The position numbers and the translations under genes are program-made. Shown here piece after piece: positions 52,719 to 62,688 of a stretch of 64,000 nt of DNA (position 1 is the stretch's first letter; every line of letters starts with the position of its first letter). This stretch comes from Ralstonia pickettii (GTDB taxonomy: Bacteria > Pseudomonadota > Gammaproteobacteria > Burkholderiales > Burkholderiaceae). The stretch covers positions 496,001-560,000 of the forward strand of contig NZ_JFZG01000008.1 of NCBI RefSeq assembly GCF_000607165.1. Reading direction: 5' to 3'. The notes below the pieces were generated by a model that saw only the letters and a list, made by a program, of their open reading frames with translations, was not told the origin of the DNA and ran no database searches.

Positions 52719-53665
52719 CCCGCCGCACCGCCTTCATGATCCGCACGTTTGTGGCCACTGCATCGGCACTGGCCGCGTTGCCGGTGGCCGCGCTGGAGCC
52801 GGCCGAAGTGTTCGCCAAGGTCGCGCCCAGCATCTGGGAGGTGCGCGTGTCCAACGCCGCCGGCCAGCCGCTGGCCATCGGCAGCGCGGTGGTGATCGGC
52901 GACGGGCTGGCCGTGACCAACTGCCACGTGCTGCGCGGCGGCAAGCAGGTCAGCCTCAAGCGCGGCAACGCCAGCTTTGGCGCACGCCTGCTGTATCCCG
53001 ACGTGCAGCGCGACCTGTGCCAGCTGCGCGTTGCCGATTTCCACTATCCTGCCGTCACGATCGTGCCGAGCAGCATGCTGGTGACGGGCCAGAAGGTCTA
53101 CGCAATCGGCAATCCGCTCGGGTTTGACCTGACGATCAGCGAGGGGTTGATCTCGTCGCTGCGGCATGACGAAAACGGCGAGCTCAAGGCGATCCAGACG
53201 TCGGCGGCGATCTCGCAGGGCTCCAGCGGCGGCGGCCTGTTCGACAGCAACGCGCGGCTGGTCGGCATCACGTCGCGCATGGTGTCCGCCGTCTACGGGC
53301 AGAACCTGAATTTTGCAGCGCCCGCCGAGTGGATCAACGATGTGCCCGCGCGTGCGCAAAAGGCGTTGGCTGAGCGCGCTGCCGCAGCGTCGCCGGTGGC
53401 GGCGAACACGACGCCCGTAGCGGCAACCGTGGCCGCCGCCGCGCTACAGCCGCGCAAGCCCGGTGAACTCGGGCCGAAGTCGCAAGCCGCCTTTGGCGAG
53501 TATTTGCGCAAGCCGTGGCCCAAGATCTTCGTGGCCGCCGACGGCGATCAGTTCGTCTACGAGTGGGGCCAGAACGCTGAATTCCGTGCGGTGTCGTCGT
53601 GCAAGGAGCGTTATCAGAACTGCTCCATCTATGCCCGTGATGACACGGTTGTCGAGGCCAAATAA
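52715..53665 (+). CDS. Secreted trypsin-like serine protease without PDZ domain
   Basis: 316 residues. A signal peptide covers about residues 8-26. The S1C-type triad is complete: His71 (VTNCHVL), Asp100 (QRDLCQL) and Ser171 (QGSSGGGLF). No PDZ domain follows; instead there is an Ala-rich linker and a Cys-containing C-terminal module (FVYEWGQNAEFRAVSSCKER). Co-translated with the lipoprotein gene upstream, so substrate presentation or anchoring by that lipoprotein is likely. Confidence 0.85.
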   Translation: MTRRTAFMIRTFVATASALAALPVAALEPAEVFAKVAPSIWEVRVSNAAGQPLAIGSAVVIGDGLAVTNCHVLRGGKQVSLKRGNASFGARLLYPDVQRDLCQLRVADFHYPAVTIVPSSMLVTGQKVYAIGNPLGFDLTISEGLISSLRHDENGELKAIQTSAAISQGSSGGGLFDSNARLVGITSRMVSAVYGQNLNFAAPAEWINDVPARAQKALAERAAAASPVAANTTPVAATVAAAALQPRKPGELGPKSQAAFGEYLRKPWPKIFVAADGDQFVYEWGQNAEFRAVSSCKERYQNCSIYARDDTVVEAK

Positions 53666-53808
53666 AGACCCTCGCAACGGTTGGCATCGATTCCGCCCGG
53701 GTCAGGTCAGGGCATGAAGACATTAATATGTGACCCGTTTGGCTGTGCGGTGCCGTTCAAGCGAGCCTGCGCAGTAACTCAAAACAAGTCGACTAGGAAC
53801 CCGCCAAC

Positions 53809-54507
53809 ATGAATTGGACCGCGACCCGACCGATCCGCGTGGTCGTGCTCGACGACCATGCGGTCGTCCGCCATGGTCTGGCTGCGCGCCTGAAGCAGGA
53901 GGCCGATATCGAGGTCTGCGGCCTGTTTGCGTCGGGCCGCGAAATCGTGCGGGCACTCAAGGACAACACCTTCGAGGTGGATGTCCTGCTCATGGACTAT
54001 TCGCTGGGGCCCACTGAAATCGACGGGCTGAACTTGATCCGCCTGATCCGCGTGCGCTATCCGGAGTTGAAGATTCTGGTGGCCTCGGCGCATCACAACA
54101 AGGCGACGGTTGGCATGGTCATGCATGCCGGTGCGCGTGGGTTTGTCGGCAAGGAAGAGGAGCTGACGGAACTGGTGCGCGCCATTCGCACCGTGGCTAC
54201 GGGCGGCAAGCGCCTGAATGCAGCGCTGGCTGCCGAGATGGAGAGCGATGCCCTTTCTACCGATGCGCCCCCGCCCACCGCGAATGGCAGCAAACTCTCT
54301 GCACTGCTCGACCGCTCCGAGCTGAGCCCGCGCGAGCGCGAAGTGCTGCGCTGCTGCCTTGACGGCATGTCGGTCACGGACATTGCCGAAAAATTTGCGC
54401 GCAGCATCAAGACTATCAGCTCGCAGAAGCAATCGGCCTATCGAAAGCTGGGTATTCGCACCGATACCGAGCTGTTCAAGATCAAGCACGAGCTTGAGGG
54501 GCAGTGA
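53809..54507 (+). CDS. NarL-family response regulator (orphan)
   Basis: 232 residues. The receiver domain begins IRVVVLDDHAVVRHGLAARL, with phospho-acceptor Asp63 (LLMDYSLGPTE). The LuxR-type HTH is LSPREREVLRCCLDGMSVTD and SIKTISSQKQSAYRKLGI. No kinase is adjacent; the orphan NarX-type kinase at 43100 is the nearest candidate. Confidence 0.88.
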   Translation: MNWTATRPIRVVVLDDHAVVRHGLAARLKQEADIEVCGLFASGREIVRALKDNTFEVDVLLMDYSLGPTEIDGLNLIRLIRVRYPELKILVASAHHNKATVGMVMHAGARGFVGKEEELTELVRAIRTVATGGKRLNAALAAEMESDALSTDAPPPTANGSKLSALLDRSELSPREREVLRCCLDGMSVTDIAEKFARSIKTISSQKQSAYRKLGIRTDTELFKIKHELEGQ

Positions 54508-54589
54508 GGGCTGAGCGGCGCCCAAGCCATGCCCTGCACGCCGGCAACGCCGTCGGCTCAGATGACCGAACCGCGAACGCCTGAACAGG

Positions 54590-55078
54590 TCAGGCGTTAT
54601 GCAGCACGCGCAGCAACAGGTTCTCCAACTGCTTGACCTCGGTCTGCGAAAACCCGCGCAGCAGGTTGTTCAGCACATCGATGATCAGCGGCCGGATTTC
54701 CGGATACAGCGCGCGGCCTTGCTCGGTGAGCGAGACCACCACCGAGCGGCGATCCGCATCACTGGGCGCGCGCTTGACGATGTTCTTCTTCTCCAGCCGA
54801 TCGATCAGCCGCGTCATCGCACCCGGATCGTAGTGCAGCGCGCGAGAGAGTTCGGCCGGGGTGGTGGCCAGGTCTTCGGCCAGGTAGATGACGACCGTCC
54901 ACTGCGCGGCCGTCAGGTCCAGCGATGCCAGGGCACTGTCGATGTGTGTCACCAACGCGTGTCGGACCCGATGCACGAGCCGACCGATGTTGGTATCGCG
55001 GTCCATGGTGTCAAGCTGGTAGGCGCCTTCACTGGTGCTGGTGTCGGCGGCCTCAGGTGTCTGTACGTCGATGCTCAT
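54590..55078 (-). CDS. MarR-family transcriptional regulator
   Basis: 162 residues. The winged helix is formed by LTAAQWTVVIYLAEDLATTP, LSRALHYDPGAMTRLIDRLE and KNIVKRAPSDADRRSVVVSL (wing). It is divergent from the SDR gene at 55349, its likely target. The C-terminus ends in a dimerisation helix (VKQLENLLLRVLHNA). Confidence 0.9.
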   Translation of the reverse strand: MSIDVQTPEAADTSTSEGAYQLDTMDRDTNIGRLVHRVRHALVTHIDSALASLDLTAAQWTVVIYLAEDLATTPAELSRALHYDPGAMTRLIDRLEKKNIVKRAPSDADRRSVVVSLTEQGRALYPEIRPLIIDVLNNLLRGFSQTEVKQLENLLLRVLHNA

Positions 55079-55348
55079 GGTGGTGCTCCCCGTTCTGCCG
55101 GTGATCCGGCTTGTAAGGCGCGCCGCATTCCCGTAACGCTAGCGTGCTTCATTGCACACTAATCGTCGCTTGCCCAGGCCGTCAAGCCGGGATCGATACC
55201 AACGCGGATCGTCAAATCTCGTTGGATATCGCTGCAAAACGATTGCGGCTGCCAAGGGGCGGGGTGGTTCGTATCATGGTTGAAACGTGGCAGCCGACGC
55301 ATGTGGCGCGGCGTGCTCGTCCTCCTCCATATTCCTTTTTTGAACGCC

Positions 55349-56137
55349 ATGAACCTCCACCTTCAGAACAAGCTCGCGCTCGTGACCGGCTCTACCAAGG
55401 GCATCGGTCATGCCATTGCTGTAGCACTGGCCGCCGAAGGCGCCCGCGTGATCGTCAACGGACGTACCCAAGCGTCCGTTGACGACGCAATTGCACGTCT
55501 GCGAACCGAGGTGCCCGACGCCCAGGCCGAGGGCTTTGCCGGTGACCTGTCCAATCCGGCGCAGGCTGATGCGTTGGTCGCCCGATTTCCCAAGGTCGAC
55601 ATCCTCATCAACAACCTCGGCATTTTCGACCCCAAACCGTTTGAGGAAATCGACGACGCCGAATGGCAGCACTTCTTCAACGTGAACGTGCTGAGCGGCG
55701 CGCGCCTGTCCCGCGCGTACCTGCCCGGCATGCGTGCCCAGAACTGGGGCCGCATCGTGTTCATCAGCAGCGAGAGCGGCGTGCAGATCCCGGTGGAGAT
55801 GATCCACTACGGTGTCACGAAGACTGCGCTGCTGGGCCTCTCGCGCGGGTTGGCCGAATTGACCGCCGGCACGGCCATCACCGTGAATGCCGTGCTGCCG
55901 GGGCCGACGCGTTCCGAAGGCGTGGACGAGTTTGTCGAGAAGCTCTCCGGCGGCCAGAGCTTCGAAGCGTTCGAGAAGACCTTCTTCGAGACGGCGCGGC
56001 CGACCTCGCTCATCAAGCGCTTTGCCAGCACGCAAGAGGTGGCCAACCTGGTTGCCTATGTGGCGAGCCCGCTGTCGTCGGCCACCACGGGCGCTGCGCT
56101 GCGCGTGGATGGCGGCGTGGTGAAGTCGGCGTTCTAG
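55349..56137 (+). CDS. Short-chain dehydrogenase/reductase
   Basis: 262 residues from the ATG at 55349. LVTGSTKGIGHAIAVALAAE, ILINNLGIFDPK, ISSESGVQ (Ser), YGVTKTALLGLSRGLAEL (Tyr/Lys) and VNAVLPGPTRSEG are standard SDR motifs; the C-terminal SSATTGAALRVDGGVVKS matches the FabG-like group. Oxidises or reduces an unknown alcohol/ketone. Confidence 0.9.
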   Translation: MNLHLQNKLALVTGSTKGIGHAIAVALAAEGARVIVNGRTQASVDDAIARLRTEVPDAQAEGFAGDLSNPAQADALVARFPKVDILINNLGIFDPKPFEEIDDAEWQHFFNVNVLSGARLSRAYLPGMRAQNWGRIVFISSESGVQIPVEMIHYGVTKTALLGLSRGLAELTAGTAITVNAVLPGPTRSEGVDEFVEKLSGGQSFEAFEKTFFETARPTSLIKRFASTQEVANLVAYVASPLSSATTGAALRVDGGVVKSAF

Positions 56138-56334
56138 AACGTCAGCCCTGACGAACGCACCATTCCGGCGCGCGGCCCCGGCTTTTACGCTGGCCGTGTC
56201 GCTGGTGCATGCCGGCGGGACAAGCCGGCAGCGCGTCTGTTCGCCTGTATCGTCGAGATCGCAGACCAGCCAGATCGAGCGTGTCCTCGCCCGTGCGCTG
56301 GCGGCATTCCTTCCACATCTTCGGAGTGATTGCC

Positions 56335-56562
56335 ATGTCCAACTGCAAAGTCTACGGAACCAAACCTGACAACGGCCCTGGTCAACTGGCGGCTCAGGCC
56401 GCACGCGATCGCGTCAACCAGGCGCACGCCGCCTGGGCCGTCACGCTCGCATACAACAGCGGCACGACAACCGCTGTCTACACTTCCGCAGTCGCCAGCG
56501 TCGACGACCTGGAAAAGGCGTTCGAAGCTGAATTTCCGCAGTACACGGTGGTCGGTTACTGA
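56335..56562 (+). CDS. Small protein of unknown function
   Basis: 75 residues from the ATG at 56335 after CGGAG. MSNCKVYGTKPDNGPGQLAA, a helical AARDRVNQAHAAWAVTLAYN, then VASVDDLEKAFEAEFPQYTV. No signal peptide. No family recognised. Confidence 0.5.
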   Translation: MSNCKVYGTKPDNGPGQLAAQAARDRVNQAHAAWAVTLAYNSGTTTAVYTSAVASVDDLEKAFEAEFPQYTVVGY

Positions 56563-56684
56563 GCCGCTTGCCCTCCGCCACGTGTCTCCGCCGGGACATC
56601 GTGGCGGGCACGCAGTGTCCACAAACATTGCAATCGGCCCGCAGCCCGTCACAATAAAAGTCGGAACGACTTTCGAGGATCGGG

Positions 56685-59444
56685 ATGCAGGGCAAGCGAG
56701 CTGTGGGCAGCATGGGGTTGTGGTGGCGGACGGCGTGGCTGGGTGTCGTTACGTTGGCGTTCGGCGTTGCGGCCGCTCGCGCACAGCAGCCGGCAACGCC
56801 TGCGCCTGCAGATCCGCAGATCGCCTTCTATTACGGCCGCGATGTGCCCGCCGCTGAACTGCAAGCCTTCGATTGGGTCGTGGTGGACCCGGCAACGGGT
56901 GGCAGTTTCGATCCGAAACAGCCATCGTCCACGCTCTGGTTCGCTCGCGTAGACCTGACACAGCAGACCGATGCGATGCGCTCGAGCGCCTGGCCTGCCA
57001 ATGTGACCGACCAGGTCTTTGCGCCGCTGCTTGCGCAAGGCTATCAAGGCTTCCTGCTCGATGGGCTGGACACGCTCCAACGCGGCGCCCCCGATGCCGC
57101 CAATGCCATTGCGGCGCTGGTTCAGGCGTTGCATGGGCGCGCACCGCAGACGAAGCTGCTGGCCGGCGGCACGGCCTGGCTCGAAACGTTGGCGCCGCAA
57201 TTGTCCGGCGTTGTGACGGCGGGTCTGGTGCGTGAGCGCACAGGCGGCGAAGGTCTGCGCGATGTGCCCGATGCCGACCGCGCCGCACGCATTGCTACGC
57301 TGCGCAACATCGGGGCGCAGTATCACTTGCCGGCGGTCGCGCTCGATTACTGCGCCAGCTACAACCGCACCTGTCTGCGCGAGACCGCCAATGTTGCGCG
57401 CGCCGCGGGCGTCACCAGCTACGCCACCACGCCGGGCGCCGACTTCATCGGCATTGGTCGGCTGGAAGTGATGCCGCGCCGTGTCCTGTTGGTCGAACCC
57501 CAAGAGGCAGGCACCAGCCGCAACACCGCGCCATCGGTGCTCTATCTGGCCATGCCCATCAACTACCTTGGCTATCGCACCGAATTTGCCGACGCCAACA
57601 AGCCGTTGCCGACCGTCACGCCCGACCGCTATGCCGGCGTTGTCACCTGGTTCGACAGCAACGCACCGCGACCTGGCTCGTGGGCGTCGTGGCTCCGGCG
57701 CACGATGGGCGCTGGCGTGCGCGTGGCGATGTTCAACCAGTTCGGGCTGAACATGGATGCCCCTACGGCGCAGATGCTGAATCTGCAAACCGTGCCCGGC
57801 ACGCCGGCGGGGCCGCTTGCCATCGTCTCGCATGATCCGATGATGGGCTTCGAGCTGCAGCCCCATCCCGATCGGCGCATGGCCGTGGGCGTGCAGGTCG
57901 ACTCCCGCGTGGCAGGGGCCCAATCGCTGTTGCGGCTCTCGGCCGGCAGCTACACCTACGATGCGGCGGCCATCATGCCGTGGGGCGGCTACGTGCTGCA
58001 GCCGTTCGGTGTGTTTCGCATGCCCGATGTCGACCAGGCGCGCTGGGTCATCCAGCCGCTGGATTTTCTACGCCGCGCGCTGCAACTGCCCGCCATGCCG
58101 GTGCCTGACACCACGACGGAAAACGGCCGCCGGCTGATGACTGTGCATATCGACGGCGACGGATTCGCCTCCCGGACCGAGTTTCCGCCCGGAGAGTTCT
58201 CCGGCCAGGCCTTGCTGCGCGACATTCTGGATCGCTACAAGGTGCCGACCACCGTGTCGATCATCGAGGGCGAAGTGGCCGCCGACGGTGTGTATCCGAA
58301 GCTCACGCCGCAGCTCGAGCCGATCGCGCGTACCATCTTTGCGCAGCCTTACGTGGAGCTGGCCAGTCACACGTTCTCGCACCCGTTCAACTGGCTGCGC
58401 ACTACCAACCCGCCTGATCCGACTTCTGCCGAAACGCCCGAAGGCACCGACACCGCCTTCTCGTTGAACATTCCCAATTACCGTTTCAGTTTCGACCGCG
58501 AGATCGCGGGCTCCATCCGCTACATCAACACCAAGCTGGCCCCGCCGGGCAAGCGCGTGAAGGTGCTGCTGTGGAGCGGCAACGGCCAGGTGCCACCGAT
58601 TGCCGTGCAGAAGACAGTCGAGGCCGGAGTGCTGAACATGAACGGCGGCGACACCTACATCACGCGCTCCAACCCGAGCTGGACGGCCGTGGCGCCGCTT
58701 GGCGTGGACAAAGGCGATGGCCTCTTCCAGGTGTTTGCGCCCGACCAGAACGAGAACATCTACACCAACCTCTGGCACGGCCCGTATTACGGTTTCTCGC
58801 GGGCCATCGAAACGTTCGAGCTGACCGAAAAGCCTTATCGCTTCAAGCCGATCGGCATTTACTACCACATGTATTCCGGCACCAAGCTGGCGTCGCTCAC
58901 CGCCTTGCGGCAGGTGTACGACTGGGCGGTCGCGCAGCCGGTCATGCCGATCTACGCGTCGGACTACATCCGCAAGGTGCTCGACTTCCGCGCCATGGCT
59001 GTCGCGCGTGACGGCGATGCCTGGGTCGTGCGCGGCAATGGCGATCTGCGGACCGTCCGTTGGACGGGGCCCGGCGTGCCCCGCCTTGCCGATGCGCGCG
59101 ATGTGGCCGGCTACGCTGCGGGCCCTGGCGGCACCTATATCCACCTGACCAGCGGATCGGCACGCTTCGCCCTGAACAACGCCGCACCAACGCAACCCTA
59201 CGTGCGCGATGCCAGCGGCCGGCTGTCGAACTGGCAGCGCAGTGCGGATGGCAGCTCGCTGTCGGTCGATGTTGCCGGCTATACGCGACCGTTCATCCGC
59301 TTTGCCAATGCAGCCCGTTGCCGGGCGACCGTGGACGGCCGCGAAGTGAGTGCCTCCCATGGCGCCGACTGGCGCATCGAACTGGGTGCTGGCAACCCCG
59401 CCAAGCTCGCGCCCCAGCACGTCGAGCTGACTTGCGACAAATGA
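56685..59444 (+). CDS. pelA: PelA-like polysaccharide hydrolase/deacetylase
   Basis: 919 residues, close to PelA length. A signal peptide ends near AAARA. The N-terminal GH114 (endo-alpha-1,4-galactosaminidase-like) domain covers about residues 40-275 (VVVDPATGG, GYQGFLLDGLDTL). A central linking region follows. The carbohydrate-esterase domain (about 480-760) has LMTVHIDGDGFASRTE and the zinc pair VELASHTFSHPFNW. A beta-rich C-terminal module closes the protein. In Pel systems it deacetylates and trims the exopolysaccharide. Here no pelB-G genes are visible either side, so it is an orphan within this window. Confidence 0.82.
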   Translation: MQGKRAVGSMGLWWRTAWLGVVTLAFGVAAARAQQPATPAPADPQIAFYYGRDVPAAELQAFDWVVVDPATGGSFDPKQPSSTLWFARVDLTQQTDAMRSSAWPANVTDQVFAPLLAQGYQGFLLDGLDTLQRGAPDAANAIAALVQALHGRAPQTKLLAGGTAWLETLAPQLSGVVTAGLVRERTGGEGLRDVPDADRAARIATLRNIGAQYHLPAVALDYCASYNRTCLRETANVARAAGVTSYATTPGADFIGIGRLEVMPRRVLLVEPQEAGTSRNTAPSVLYLAMPINYLGYRTEFADANKPLPTVTPDRYAGVVTWFDSNAPRPGSWASWLRRTMGAGVRVAMFNQFGLNMDAPTAQMLNLQTVPGTPAGPLAIVSHDPMMGFELQPHPDRRMAVGVQVDSRVAGAQSLLRLSAGSYTYDAAAIMPWGGYVLQPFGVFRMPDVDQARWVIQPLDFLRRALQLPAMPVPDTTTENGRRLMTVHIDGDGFASRTEFPPGEFSGQALLRDILDRYKVPTTVSIIEGEVAADGVYPKLTPQLEPIARTIFAQPYVELASHTFSHPFNWLRTTNPPDPTSAETPEGTDTAFSLNIPNYRFSFDREIAGSIRYINTKLAPPGKRVKVLLWSGNGQVPPIAVQKTVEAGVLNMNGGDTYITRSNPSWTAVAPLGVDKGDGLFQVFAPDQNENIYTNLWHGPYYGFSRAIETFELTEKPYRFKPIGIYYHMYSGTKLASLTALRQVYDWAVAQPVMPIYASDYIRKVLDFRAMAVARDGDAWVVRGNGDLRTVRWTGPGVPRLADARDVAGYAAGPGGTYIHLTSGSARFALNNAAPTQPYVRDASGRLSNWQRSADGSSLSVDVAGYTRPFIRFANAARCRATVDGREVSASHGADWRIELGAGNPAKLAPQHVELTCDK

Positions 59445-59566
59445 CGTCCGGAAACGCAGACGCGAGTCTGCTTTGTCGGACATAGCCGCCTGTAAAACGT
59501 TTGCGCTCAAGCTTTTCCCGGTTGATCCGTTGTTAACCCGACTGACGACCCCCAGGAAAAAAAAGC

Positions 59567-61564
59567 ATGAGAGCGTCTGCGCCCCTTTCTGAAGTTTCAC
59601 AGCCCCCAACCAGCCTCGGTACCCGGCTGGCCGTGATTGGCCTGATCGCCCTGGTTGCGGTGTTCGGCATGTTTGCGCTGGCAAACTCGCAATCGAGTCT
59701 GCGCATGCTGGAAGCCAATACCCAATCGGCCATGCACAACCAGGAGGCCGCCATGCGCGACATGATCGGCCTGTTCGACGGCACCATGCGCTCCGAGGCC
59801 GACCGCTTCCTGACCGCCTTTGCCGACGCCGCGCCAGGCCCCTACAGCATCGACCCGGCGCAGACCGTGCAAGTGGCGGGCAAGCCGACGCCCACCTTCA
59901 AGAGCGGCCCGAACGGTGAAACGGTTCTGAACCTCAACTTCACCGTGCCGGATAAGTTCTTCGCGCGCACCGGCGGCACCATCGCCACCGTGTTCGCCCG
60001 CACCGGTGACGACTTCGTGCGCGTGACCACCTCGCTCAAGAAGGAAAACGGCGAACGCGCGATCGGCACGCTTCTCGATCGCGCCCACCCGAGCTACAAG
60101 GCGTTGATGGCCGGCGAGCCGTTCCGCGGCCTGGCCTGGCTGTTTGGCGTGCCGTACATGAGCAAGTACGAACCCGTGCGCGATGCGTCGGGCAAGGTGA
60201 TCGGCGCGCTGTATGTGGGTGTGGACGTGCGCTCGGAACTGGCGCTGCTCAAGGACAAGATCCGCTCGCACGGCATCGGCAAGACGGGCGGCTATTTCGT
60301 CATCGACGGCAAGCCCGGCGCCGATCAGGGCAAGGTGCTGATCGACCACACGCAAGACCGCGAAGGCAAGAACCTGCTCGACGCCAAGGACGCCGCCGGC
60401 CAAGCCTGGGTGCGCGAGATGATCGCGCGCAAGGACGGCACGCTGCGTCATACGCTGGCCGACACGGAAGGTGGCACCGCGCGTGAGCGCCTGACCGTCT
60501 TCACGCAGTACCCGGATTGGCAACTGGTGATTGCCGGCACGGCTTACGTAGATGAACTCGACGCCGATCTGGTGGCCGCCCGCAATCGCTTCCTGCTGCT
60601 GGGCCTGGCACTCGGTGCGCTGCTGGCCGGCGGGCTGTACTGGATGCTGCGCCGTACTGTGAGCACGCCGCTGGCCGAGGTGGTGAACGTCGCCCAGCGT
60701 GTGGCTGCGGGCGATCTCACGCACCGCCTGCCCACCACCCGCCGCGACGAAATCGGCCAGGTGATGCGCGCTGTCAATGGCGTGGGCGACGGCCTTTCAG
60801 GCATCGTCGACAAGGTGCGCGCCAGCGCCTCCACCATCGCATCGAGCACTGGCCAGATCGCGGCCGGCAATGCGGATCTTTCTGCCCGAACCGAAGCGCA
60901 GGCCGGCAATCTGGAACGCACCGCATCGAGCATCGAACAACTGGCCGCCACCGTGCGCCAGAACGCCGAGAGCGCCCACCACGCGCATGACATGGTGCAG
61001 TCCGCCAGCGAGGCGGCCAACGCTGGTGGGCAGACGGTCGAACGGCTGGTCGGCACCATGTCTGGCATCCATGCCACGGCGCAGAAGATTGCCGACATCA
61101 CCGGCATCATCGACGGCATCGCGTTCCAGACCAACATCCTGGCGCTGAACGCCGCCGTGGAAGCCGCCCGCGCAGGCGAACAGGGCCGCGGCTTTGCCGT
61201 CGTGGCCGGCGAGGTGCGCAGCCTCGCCCAACGCAGCGCAGCCGCCGCCAAGGAGATCAAGGAATTGATCAATCGCTCGGTGGAAGAAGTGCAGGCCGGC
61301 AACGAGGCCGCACGCGGCGCTGGTGATGCCATGCAGGACATCGTGACGCGCGTGGAACGCATCGCCGGTCTGATGGGCGAGATCAGCCACGCTTCGCGCG
61401 AGCAGTCGCAAGGGATCGAAGAGGTCAACCATGCGGTCACGTCGATGGACGAGGTGACCCAGCAGAACGCTGCGCTGGTCGAAGAAGCGGCCGCTGCCGC
61501 CGAAAGCCTGCGCCAACAGGCCCAGGAACTGCGCGGCGCTGTGGATGTGTTCCGGCTTGCCTGA
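59567..61564 (+). CDS. Methyl-accepting chemotaxis protein with periplasmic Cache domain
   Basis: 665 residues. One membrane helix near residues 18-40, a large periplasmic sensor of the Cache_3/Cache_2 type (residues about 60-335; [20 protein letters not shown] and [20 protein letters not shown]), a second helix at 340-362, HAMP, then the MCP signalling domain with [20 protein letters not shown]. It reports an external small molecule to CheA. It ends VDVFRLA with no CheR-docking pentapeptide. Confidence 0.9.
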   Translation: MRASAPLSEVSQPPTSLGTRLAVIGLIALVAVFGMFALANSQSSLRMLEANTQSAMHNQEAAMRDMIGLFDGTMRSEADRFLTAFADAAPGPYSIDPAQTVQVAGKPTPTFKSGPNGETVLNLNFTVPDKFFARTGGTIATVFARTGDDFVRVTTSLKKENGERAIGTLLDRAHPSYKALMAGEPFRGLAWLFGVPYMSKYEPVRDASGKVIGALYVGVDVRSELALLKDKIRSHGIGKTGGYFVIDGKPGADQGKVLIDHTQDREGKNLLDAKDAAGQAWVREMIARKDGTLRHTLADTEGGTARERLTVFTQYPDWQLVIAGTAYVDELDADLVAARNRFLLLGLALGALLAGGLYWMLRRTVSTPLAEVVNVAQRVAAGDLTHRLPTTRRDEIGQVMRAVNGVGDGLSGIVDKVRASASTIASSTGQIAAGNADLSARTEAQAGNLERTASSIEQLAATVRQNAESAHHAHDMVQSASEAANAGGQTVERLVGTMSGIHATAQKIADITGIIDGIAFQTNILALNAAVEAARAGEQGRGFAVVAGEVRSLAQRSAAAAKEIKELINRSVEEVQAGNEAARGAGDAMQDIVTRVERIAGLMGEISHASREQSQGIEEVNHAVTSMDEVTQQNAALVEEAAAAAESLRQQAQELRGAVDVFRLA

Positions 61565-61677
61565 GCCGGCAAGATGTCATGAATTGAGGACGTGGCGTTG
61601 CAATCGGTACAAGGTTTGACGGGCAATCGTGCAAACCTGTACCGCGCGGAACCTGACCCGCACAGGGGACTCGCAGC

Positions 61678-62292
61678 ATGGAACCCGCTCAGGTACCGCC
61701 GCCCACCATGTCCCCCGCAGATCAAGCCTTTCATTCCGTCGTCGCGATTGACGACCACCCGATCGTTCTCGAATCCATCCAGGCGCTGCTCGCCGGGTCG
61801 CCGCAATTGCAGCTTGTTGCGACGGCAGCCGATGGCGCGCGCGGGCTGCAGTTGATACGTTCGGCGCGCCCGAAGCTGGCCATCGTCGACATCAATCTGC
61901 CCAGCCTGGACGGTCTTGAACTCGTGCGCCGCGTTCGAGCGCAACGCCACGATATCGGCCTGGTGGTCACGTCTGCCCAGACCACCGGCAACGAGGCGCG
62001 GCTCGCCTTCCTGGCCGGCGCCAACGCCTACGTGCCGAAATCGGAAGCAACATCCGCGTTGACAGCGGCGCTGCTGCTGGCGGCACGCGGTTACCTCTCA
62101 TTTCCCGCTTCCGCGATGGGGCCGTCAGATGGCGCCGGCGTCGCCACGCTCACCCAGCGCGAAATGCGCGTGAACCAACTGCTGGCCGAAGGCCATCGCA
62201 ACATCGAGATCGCAAGGCGCCTAGGGATTTCGCCCAAGACGGTGTCCACCTTCAAGCACCGCATCTCCAGGAAGATCGGGCTCCCCGGCTGA
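61678..62292 (+). CDS. NarL-family response regulator (orphan)
   Basis: 204 residues. FHSVVAIDDHPIVLESIQAL and Asp71 (LAIVDINLPSLDGLELV) mark the receiver. The C-terminal LuxR HTH is LTQREMRVNQLLAEGHRNIE and RLGISPKTVSTFKHRI. No kinase is nearby; it is similar in type to the regulator at 53809. Confidence 0.88.
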   Translation: MEPAQVPPPTMSPADQAFHSVVAIDDHPIVLESIQALLAGSPQLQLVATAADGARGLQLIRSARPKLAIVDINLPSLDGLELVRRVRAQRHDIGLVVTSAQTTGNEARLAFLAGANAYVPKSEATSALTAALLLAARGYLSFPASAMGPSDGAGVATLTQREMRVNQLLAEGHRNIEIARRLGISPKTVSTFKHRISRKIGLPG

Positions 62293-62688
62293 CGGATCAG
62301 TGCAGTTCACCGGCAAAAAAAAGAGACCGCTGTTTAAGGCGGCCTCTTAAAGTCGATGTGAAGCTGTGAAACTGTCATTCAAGCTTCGGGCCGAATCATA
62401 ATCGAAAAGCGGTGCGCTCGAATAATTTAATTTTTATCATCGATTGGATGACTTTGTGCGTCCAATGGATTACGTCTCGTAAGGCATTGGCTTATCTTCT
62501 TGTGGACCCCACTTACGGCTATCTACGTGGGATTGCAAGACGTTGATTGATATGAAGAATTTCGCTATTGGCGCTTAGGTTTCATATTTACCACAGGCCG
62601 TTTTTGAAATTGCTGAATATGAGAATTGAGCATACATAATGGCCGCCGATCGCAAATCCCCGCGATGGTGTTTTTCAAGGAAGACGAT
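62293..62688. promoter_or_regulatory. Porin upstream region, 396 bases, no gene
   Basis: It is AT-rich for this genome. ATTGGA (62443-62448) and TCCAAT (62461-62466) form a 6-bp inverted repeat with a 12-base spacer, a candidate regulator or cation/osmotic-response site. The porin RBS (AAGGAAGA) lies just before 62689. A leftward-type terminator is at 62323-62348. Confidence 0.5.
62323..62348 (-). terminator. Terminator-like hairpin oriented leftward
   Basis: AAGAGACCGC (62331-62340) pairs with GCGGCCTCTT (62339-62348, overlapping loop edges) with one mismatch; on the minus strand it is followed by a long T-run (complement of the A-run at 62324-62332). Its direction is opposite to both flanking genes. 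Confidence 0.45.
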
